Shown: in pieces, positions 61,401 through 64,000 of the stretch
How the letters are laid out: the number at the start of each line of letters is the position of its first letter
Position numbering within the stretch: position 1 is the stretch's first letter
NCBI GenBank assembly: GCA_947650365.1
Contig: OX393553.1
Coordinates: forward strand, 67,429,716 to 67,493,715
Direction: 5' to 3'
Origin: Chamaelirium japonicum
Taxonomy: Eukaryota; Streptophyta; Magnoliopsida; Liliales; Melanthiaceae
Length of the DNA: 64,000 bases
Position numbers and translations under genes: made by a program
Notes under the pieces: generated by a model
What the model was told of the DNA's origin: nothing
Database searches by the model: none
Seen by the model: only the letters and a program-made list of their open reading frames with translations

Positions 61401-63159
61401 AGAACATATAAAACTACGGGTAGAAACTTGTTCAATGATCAATGCGAGAAGCACTGACACTGGTACGGGGACACATGTACAACACGACACGAGTACGCCG
61501 ACACGGCAAATCCTAAAAAAGAGGACACGGGTACGGCGGGGGACATGGCAAAATAAATTAATATTTTTTATTTATATTTTATATGTGTTTATAATTTATA
61601 TATATTTCAATAACTGAAAAAAAATCATAGAAACCAACTAAAATGAAAATATAATGAATACTAAATCACAACTATTAGTTACACCTAGCCCGATCGGTGA
61701 ATCGCACACATTCCTAAATAGCATGGAAAAGAACAATTGTGTTTCAGTTTTGACTTCAAACTATCTGAAACCTCAGAGGATTAGATAGGTTAAAGCCAAA
61801 AGTGAATCGTAACCATTCGTTACAACCAGCCTGACAAGTGAATCGCACTCAGGCCCAAATGGCATGCAAAAGAACGGTTGTGATTCAGTTTTGGCTTTAA
61901 CCTATCTAATCCTCTGGGTTATAACCTCCGAGGATCAGATAGGTTGAAGCGAAAACTAAATCACAACAGCTTGTGACTCGACCCTATATCGAACAGCCTG
62001 TCAGCGCATCGTGTCCCGCACGTGTCTGGCTCCCGAAAGCACATGGAACACGGCATATGCTTGTCCGACACGTGTCTGACACAGGTACGAGGGGCCTGGG
62101 GAAGTGTCTGTGCTTCCTAAGCTCCACGCCCTTCAGAAAATAATAATATGTATACATATTGGGAGATACCACCTCATAGAGCAGAGCATGTAGGTAAAAT
62201 AACCATAGACCCTAACATGAACATAGTTTGTTTCCTATAAAGGAAACAATACAAATCTCTTGCAATACTTTTATGAGGAAAGATTGAAACACCATAGTCA
62301 GAATAAAAAGATAGTACAATGATACAACCTCAACATAGATAGTGGTACCAAGGAAGTACCAAGCAAAAAGAAGCCCACACTATCAAACAGAAGAAACACC
62401 AGCCAACTAGAACCAGAATCTAATACAGAAATCCAATTATTCTACACCAGTCTAAGCCCTTTGTTTGATAACACGTATGTGAAAATCCAAACGGATGGCT
62501 GTTACATTGAAACGTGCACCGCAGATGGCCGTTTCGCTGAAATGTGCATCTGAGCGTCGGGCACCAATGAGATTTTCTACGATTTTGATGAAAAGCGGGT
62601 CCGCACGAAACCACTTCAGCGTTATCAAACATACAAAATTTGATAAAACACTGAAACACGGTCCGTTGATCCCATTTCAGTGTTATCAAACAAGGGCTAA
62701 GTTAATGACAATCAAAACACAAAAGCTACCTCCCATTAGTTAGCTACAGGAATTGTACCCATCACCAAACTCTCTTTTGAACTAAAATTCATGCCATGTA
62801 TAGTTTTGTGCACAAATACGTGGACTTCTTTGAATAGAGGCAGCAATAGATGGAAGAAACATAGGTCAAGGATAACAACACCACCCCTTCATCCCAAAAT
62901 ACTTCAAGGTCGAATATAGCCCACTTCGTCACTGTTTGTACAGACAAACATTTTCTCTCTCTTAATGCGATCAACAATTCCATTTAACAACACTAATTAT
63001 CGGGAAAATACCAGAATCTGGAAATAACAGAGTAGGGTTTGGGCCGATAAGCTCGGAGCACGCAACAAAGCACACCCGTAAAGATCATCAACTTCGGAAT
63101 TCGAGAGGAAATGAGACCACACTTACCTCCTTGTCGGCATCGGCAATCACTTTGTCCAT
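40117..63159 (-). CDS. SDN: Small RNA degrading nuclease (SDN-type 3'-5' exonuclease), 12 exons
   Basis: Coding exons on the minus strand: 63127-63159, 61098-61280, 60877-60966, 54889-54957, 49517-49657, 49231-49347, 49085-49154, 48910-49010, 42699-42833, 42515-42622, 42339-42443, 40117-40452. All introns are GT-AG; all are phase 0 except the seventh (phase 1). The product is 495 residues, in the family's normal range. An N-terminal helical region (about 1-125; GGWKDFL, DPAKRSTDILVTFLKTF) precedes the DEDDh exonuclease: D148 and E150 in VSVDCEM, D232 in GHSLHNDL, H282 and D287 in PHNCLNDA. An RRM covers about 320-411 (KLFLHKIPVDIP ... VPTFYIRRM), and a basic linker leads to a coiled coil at about 445-490. 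In Arabidopsis such SDNs trim miRNAs from the 3' end, including 2'-O-methylated ones, and so control miRNA turnover. All catalytic residues are present and there is no stop, so it is probably functional. The first exon codes for only 11 residues; no upstream ATG lies in the 5' UTR. The orthologue (SDN1, 2, 3 or 5) is not resolved; the C-terminal coiled coil recalls SDN1/3 types. Confidence 0.93.
40453..42338 (-). other. SDN intron 11
   Basis: About 1.9 kb. 41880-42212 holds a sequence edged by runs of GTGTC/GACAC words (CCGTGTCGACACGG on the left, GACACCCGTGTCCGTGTC on the right), probably an eroded DNA element related in wording to 61448-62116. 40750-41430 is non-AT-rich DNA with short frames and no recognised family. 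Confidence 0.55.
43080..44180. mobile_element. Probable LTR-retrotransposon fragment in SDN intron 8
   Basis: GGGGTGAATAGG near 43187, a TTTACATGGTTCGG phrase near 43361 and CAACTTTTCCCTTTGATGA near 44172 are phrases common in plant LTR elements. No paired LTRs, target duplication or coding domain was found. The limits are guesses. Confidence 0.35.
44300..45300. other. Unclassified part of SDN intron 8
   Basis: AT-rich from 44700 on, with short frames only. I see no gene or repeat family. Confidence 0.5.
45305..46272 (+). pseudogene. RTE-type LINE reverse transcriptase remnant
   Basis: The + strand in two or more frames resembles the RTE-like reverse transcriptase common in plants: an FINLEKAFHIVP start, VIEDMFEAAITIVK, LHQGLVLSPYLFTLVFDELTANI, then an LFADDIVVVDE catalytic box near 45570, then late RMLRWMCEKTRRDRVRNEY and LRLFGHVKHR segments (about 45910-46060). 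Several stops, frameshifts and an internal deletion are visible. The 3' end reads GGATATGGCTTGATGGTTAT, the usual end of this LINE type. It lies in SDN intron 8 on the strand opposite to the gene. Confidence 0.85.
46374..48059. mobile_element. hAT-like non-autonomous element rich in CGATATTTCG words
   Basis: Inverted ends CAAGGTACAAAATG and a looser TTTTGAACCTTG, with 8-bp flanks GGGGCAGT (46366-46373) and GGGGTAGT (48060-48067) that differ by one base. The left 250 bp is dense in CGAAATATCGCGATATTTCG-type palindromes; a few recur at the right end (TCGAAATATT). The interior is AT-rich without a transposase. It is interrupted by the GGGTCGGG MITE 46635-47237. Confidence 0.7.
46635..47237. mobile_element. 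hAT MITE of the GGGTCGGG family, 603 bp
   Basis: Ends TAGAGGTGGCAAT and ATTGCCACCCCTA, with identical 8-bp flanks ATAAAAGG (46627-46634 and 47238-47245). The body is repeated GGGTCGGGTC/AACCCGACCC with a partial internal duplication near 46840-46990. Frames here are repeat artefacts. Confidence 0.95.
48068..48345 (+). pseudogene. Second RTE-type LINE 3' fragment
   Basis: GAGGGTCCTAGACGTACATG, an AAGACGGATTCATGAGACCG phrase and the terminal GGGATAATGGCTTGATGG match the 3' end of this LINE type, as at 46200-46270. A GA microsatellite lies inside (48175-48193). It is a non-coding stump. Confidence 0.6.
48346..48909 (-). other. 3' part of SDN intron 8
   Basis: AT-rich intron sequence with no recognisable element. 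Confidence 0.6.
49658..51840 (-). other. Part of SDN intron 4 without a clear element
   Basis: Mostly AT-rich. 49920-50220 and 51000-51300 are less so; the second contains GTCTATATAAACAAG, a TATA-box-like phrase that could come from an LTR, but no paired repeat was found. Short frames only. Confidence 0.45.
51862..51932. repeat. (TC)n microsatellite
   Basis: About 35 TC dinucleotides in SDN intron 4 (as GA on the transcribed strand). Confidence 0.97.
51980..52415. repeat. Degenerate minisatellite with TGACGTCA boxes
   Basis: Four or five diverged units of about 65-110 bp share a GTCACCAGGTTGCCCAAAGG phrase, then GACCTGTATGATCA and TTGGGTCGTGTACCTT. The palindrome TGACGTCA occurs at 52073-52080, 52181-52188 and 52247-52254. 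Noncoding and intronic. Confidence 0.65.
52803..53272. mobile_element. hAT MITE of the GGGTCGGG family, 470 bp
   Basis: Ends TAGGGGTGGCAAT and ATTGCCACCCCTA are a perfect inverted repeat. Identical 8-bp flanks GTGGCCAC (52795-52802 and 53273-53280). The body is GGGTCGGGT and AACCCGACCC words. It is the cleanest family member in the window. Confidence 0.97.
53636..53830. mobile_element. Possible small inverted-repeat element
   Basis: TTGGTGAGTAAAAT near 53650 and its inverted partner ATTGATTGCTCACCAA near 53800 bracket about 150 bases. No target duplication was found. Confidence 0.35.
53831..54888 (-). other. 5' remainder of SDN intron 4
   Basis: AT-rich intron sequence. I see no gene or repeat. 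Confidence 0.55.
55207..55783 (-). mobile_element. Tandem TRIM array with three LTRs
   Basis: LTRs at 55207-55316, 55434-55545 and 55646-55783 (TGTTAGATACCC...TCAACA) are separated by two internal regions of about 100-117 bp. One 5-bp duplication, GATAT (55202-55206 and 55784-55788), encloses all three. On the minus strand each internal region begins with TGGTATCAGAG, the initiator-Met primer-binding site, and ends with GAGGGGGAG, the purine tract. There is no coding capacity, as usual for TRIMs. The right LTR carries a short internal duplication. It lies in SDN intron 3 in the same orientation as the gene. Confidence 0.92.
56074..56350 (-). mobile_element. Possible LINE 3' tail on the minus strand
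   Basis: Read on the minus strand, TTTATTAATAAACAGG is followed by CCTCACACAAGAGGGAG and an AGAGAACTCC..AAAAAAAGG tail, resembling the 3' end of plant L1 copies. No domain is recognisable. Confidence 0.35.
56530..57400. repeat. Diverged direct repeat, copy 1 (possible LTR)
   Basis: GAAGATAGAGGCCAACTTGA, CACTTCACCGAC, AAGGGATGAATACAGATC, TACACCCTCCACGG and AATATAAGCCGCC occur here in the same order and spacing as in copy 2, at roughly 75-80% identity by eye. The shared ATATAAGCCGCC could be a TATA region, suggesting eroded LTRs. No coding sequence lies between the copies. Confidence 0.55.
57425..59060. repeat. Diverged direct repeat, copy 2, with a nested MITE
   Basis: Second copy of the block at 56530-57400, including TATATAAGCCGCC at 58701-58713. 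It is split by the GGCGCGCC element 57678-58515. Confidence 0.55.
57678..58515. mobile_element. hAT-like element with GGCGCGCC-rich ends, 838 bp
   Basis: Identical 9-bp flanks ATATTATCC (57669-57677 and 58516-58524; 8 or 9 bp may be the true target size). The ends AATATTATTAAAGGC and, inverted, CAGTGTTTTGAAAGGC lead into subterminal clusters of GGCGCGCC and GCCTAGG words, dense on the left (57688-57840) and present on the right (58432-58500). The middle is AT-rich with a TA microsatellite (about 58378-58411). No transposase. Confidence 0.8.
59061..59489 (-). other. Part of SDN intron 3 without a clear element
   Basis: Ordinary AT-rich sequence; nothing recognised. Confidence 0.5.
59498..60055. 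mobile_element. hAT MITE of the GGGTTGGGC family, 558 bp
   Basis: Ends TAGAGCTGCAACTTGGG and CCCAAGTTGCAGCCCTA are inverted repeats. Identical 8-bp flanks GTCATATG (59490-59497 and 60056-60063). Subterminal GGGTTGGGC and CCCAACCCGA words with an AT-rich centre. A sister family to the GGGTCGGG MITEs. Confidence 0.95.
60064..60876 (-). other. 5' remainder of SDN intron 3
   Basis: AT-rich intron sequence without a recognisable element. Confidence 0.6.
61448..62116. mobile_element. Probable DNA element with GAAGCACWGACAC ends
   Basis: GAAGCACTGACAC on the left and GTGTCTGTGCTTC on the right are a 13-bp inverted repeat with one mismatch, continued by GGACAC/GACACG words. Inside, a block around 61776-61815 (GAGGATTAGATAGGTTAAAG) has an inverted copy at 61879-61917. 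No target duplication was found. In SDN intron 1. Confidence 0.55.
62452..62701. mobile_element. MITE with TAAGCCCTTTGTTTGATAACAC ends
   Basis: The left end CTAAGCCCTTTGTTTGATA and the right end TATCAAACAAGGGCTAAG are inverted repeats with one indel. About 250 bp, without coding capacity. No matching 8-bp flanks are seen. Resembles hAT MITEs. In SDN intron 1. Confidence 0.65.
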
Positions 63160-63258
63160 TGGAGAGAGATTGGGCTCAGGAGATTCGCGCAAGGGTGTCA
63201 CCGTCTCGGCGGCGGCGGCGGCGGCGCTGACCTGGAGGCGGAGCAGAATGGAGACGTG

Positions 63259-63278
63259 TAGGGTTTGAAATATTTATA
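63259..63278 (-). promoter_or_regulatory. TATA box and telo-box of the SDN gene
   Basis: TATAAATA at 63271-63278 (minus strand) lies about 112 bp before the start codon, predicting a transcription start near 63240 and a leader of about 80 bases. AAACCCTA, the plant telo-box often found near start sites of housekeeping genes, follows at 63259-63266. The predicted leader carries a GCC trinucleotide repeat (63208-63226). Confidence 0.65.
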
Positions 63279-63360
63279 TCGCGGGATCTTTAAGTAGGTC
63301 GGAGAGTCGGAGGTAGTAGCTTGTTTCTACTCCGATCTGCTGAAATTAGGGTTCCGTTTC

Positions 63361-63570
63361 TTTTTATTATATATATTTGAGATCGGCGGGTGTCCCGAAA
63401 CCTTTTAGGGCAATAGCCCACTCCAGGCTCAAACTAATCCCACCGGGAGTGAAGCTCGAGCCACTTGAAATTTTCCACCGCACTCCTAGGTAAATCGAGG
63501 GTGGGAGAGAGGATCCGAACACACAACCTCCTCATCCAATCATCAATTGCTTTCCAACTCTTCTATCCCC
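63361..63570 (-). mobile_element. Probable tRNA-derived SINE
   Basis: Read on the minus strand: GAGTTGGAAAGCA (A-box-like, about 63548-63560), then GTGTTCGGATCC (B box of RNA polymerase III, about 63511-63522), a unique body, GGGACACCCGCCGATCTC and an A/T-rich tail (63361-63378). The 3' phrase recurs at the window end. It lies about 100 bp upstream of the SDN TATA box. Target duplication not identified. Confidence 0.6.
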
Positions 63571-63966
63571 TGATGGGTCCTAACCCAACCCACTTTTATT
63601 CTAAGCTTATATGCACCATTTCACTTAAGTTAATCTACTCATACCTGAACTAATACTATTATATTAAAAGGGGAGCCAAGTGTCACCATGTTTTGAATCG
63701 TATCGTGCCACAGGGATTCCTCTCCTGGGAAAATCGTAGCAGGTTTCTCTTCTTTTTGTGGGTTTTCTTGTATTGTCGGATTGGTTTCGATCGTCGTGTT
63801 AAAACACCTATGAGGTGTTCTTTGTGTTGACTTACATTTGGTATCAAAACTACGGTTATAGTCATTGTGTAACACTGAACTTGAACTGATATATCACTTG
63901 AGTATTGTGCTATTTTGCATATCATCAATGTGCATATCTTGACTACTTATTTCATTATGTTCATCC
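63571..63966. other. Unclassified stretch
   Basis: AT-rich DNA with short frames only; no gene or repeat recognised. Confidence 0.5.
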
Positions 63967-64000
63967 TTTTTTTTTTTTTTTTGAGATCGGCGGGTGTCCC
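63967..64000 (-). mobile_element. 3' end of a second SINE copy, cut by the window edge
   Basis: GAGATCGGCGGGTGTCCC (63983-64000) equals 63379-63396 of the first SINE. It is preceded by a run of about 16 T, a poly-A tail on the minus strand. Confidence 0.7.

Overview
The window is nuclear DNA from a flowering plant with a repeat-rich genome. The evidence is plant-type Ty1/copia elements, a plant L1 LINE with a DUF4283/CCHC ORF1 and a terminal RNase H, hAT/CACTA/Mutator MITEs, TRIMs, a tRNA-derived SINE and a canonical plant intron-exon gene. I cannot settle the species; a monocot or magnoliid would fit.

Layout. 1-384: a foldback element. 456-7093: a broken Ty1/copia element in + orientation, ending in a 134-bp TA microsatellite. 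7.3-9.6 kb: MITE-like inverted repeats and little else. 9.6-35.5 kb: a Russian doll of insertions. An old LINE remnant carries a hAT MITE (9879-10844) that carries a second hAT MITE (10021-10542). The same LINE remnant was also hit by a younger, full-length L1 (10984-34627). That L1 is split near the start of its ORF2 by a Ty1/copia array (12939-30868), whose first internal region holds a 160-bp CACTA MITE (16920-17079). Nearly every layer still has its target-site duplication (TSD). 35.5-40.1 kb: intergenic DNA with palindromic motifs, a TIR element, a TRIM and a Mutator MITE.

40117-63159 (minus): the one clear host gene, a small-RNA-degrading nuclease (SDN family, DEDDh 3'-5' exonuclease plus RRM plus C-terminal coiled coil). 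It has 12 coding exons that join in frame to 495 residues with GT-AG borders throughout. Its 1.49-kb coding sequence is spread over 23 kb because three introns (about 5.2, 5.9 and 6.1 kb) are filled with hAT MITEs, a TRIM array, RTE-type LINE fragments and satellite-like arrays. A TATA box and telo-box lie just upstream of its start codon. 63.3-64.0 kb: a SINE and the tail of a second copy.

Most striking: two unrelated LTR-type elements in this window (the large copia array and a TRIM at 55.2 kb) both have the order LTR-internal-LTR-internal-LTR inside a single 5-bp TSD. In the copia array the middle LTR looks like a mosaic of the outer two, as expected if unequal recombination between LTRs made the array. 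All counts are by eye.
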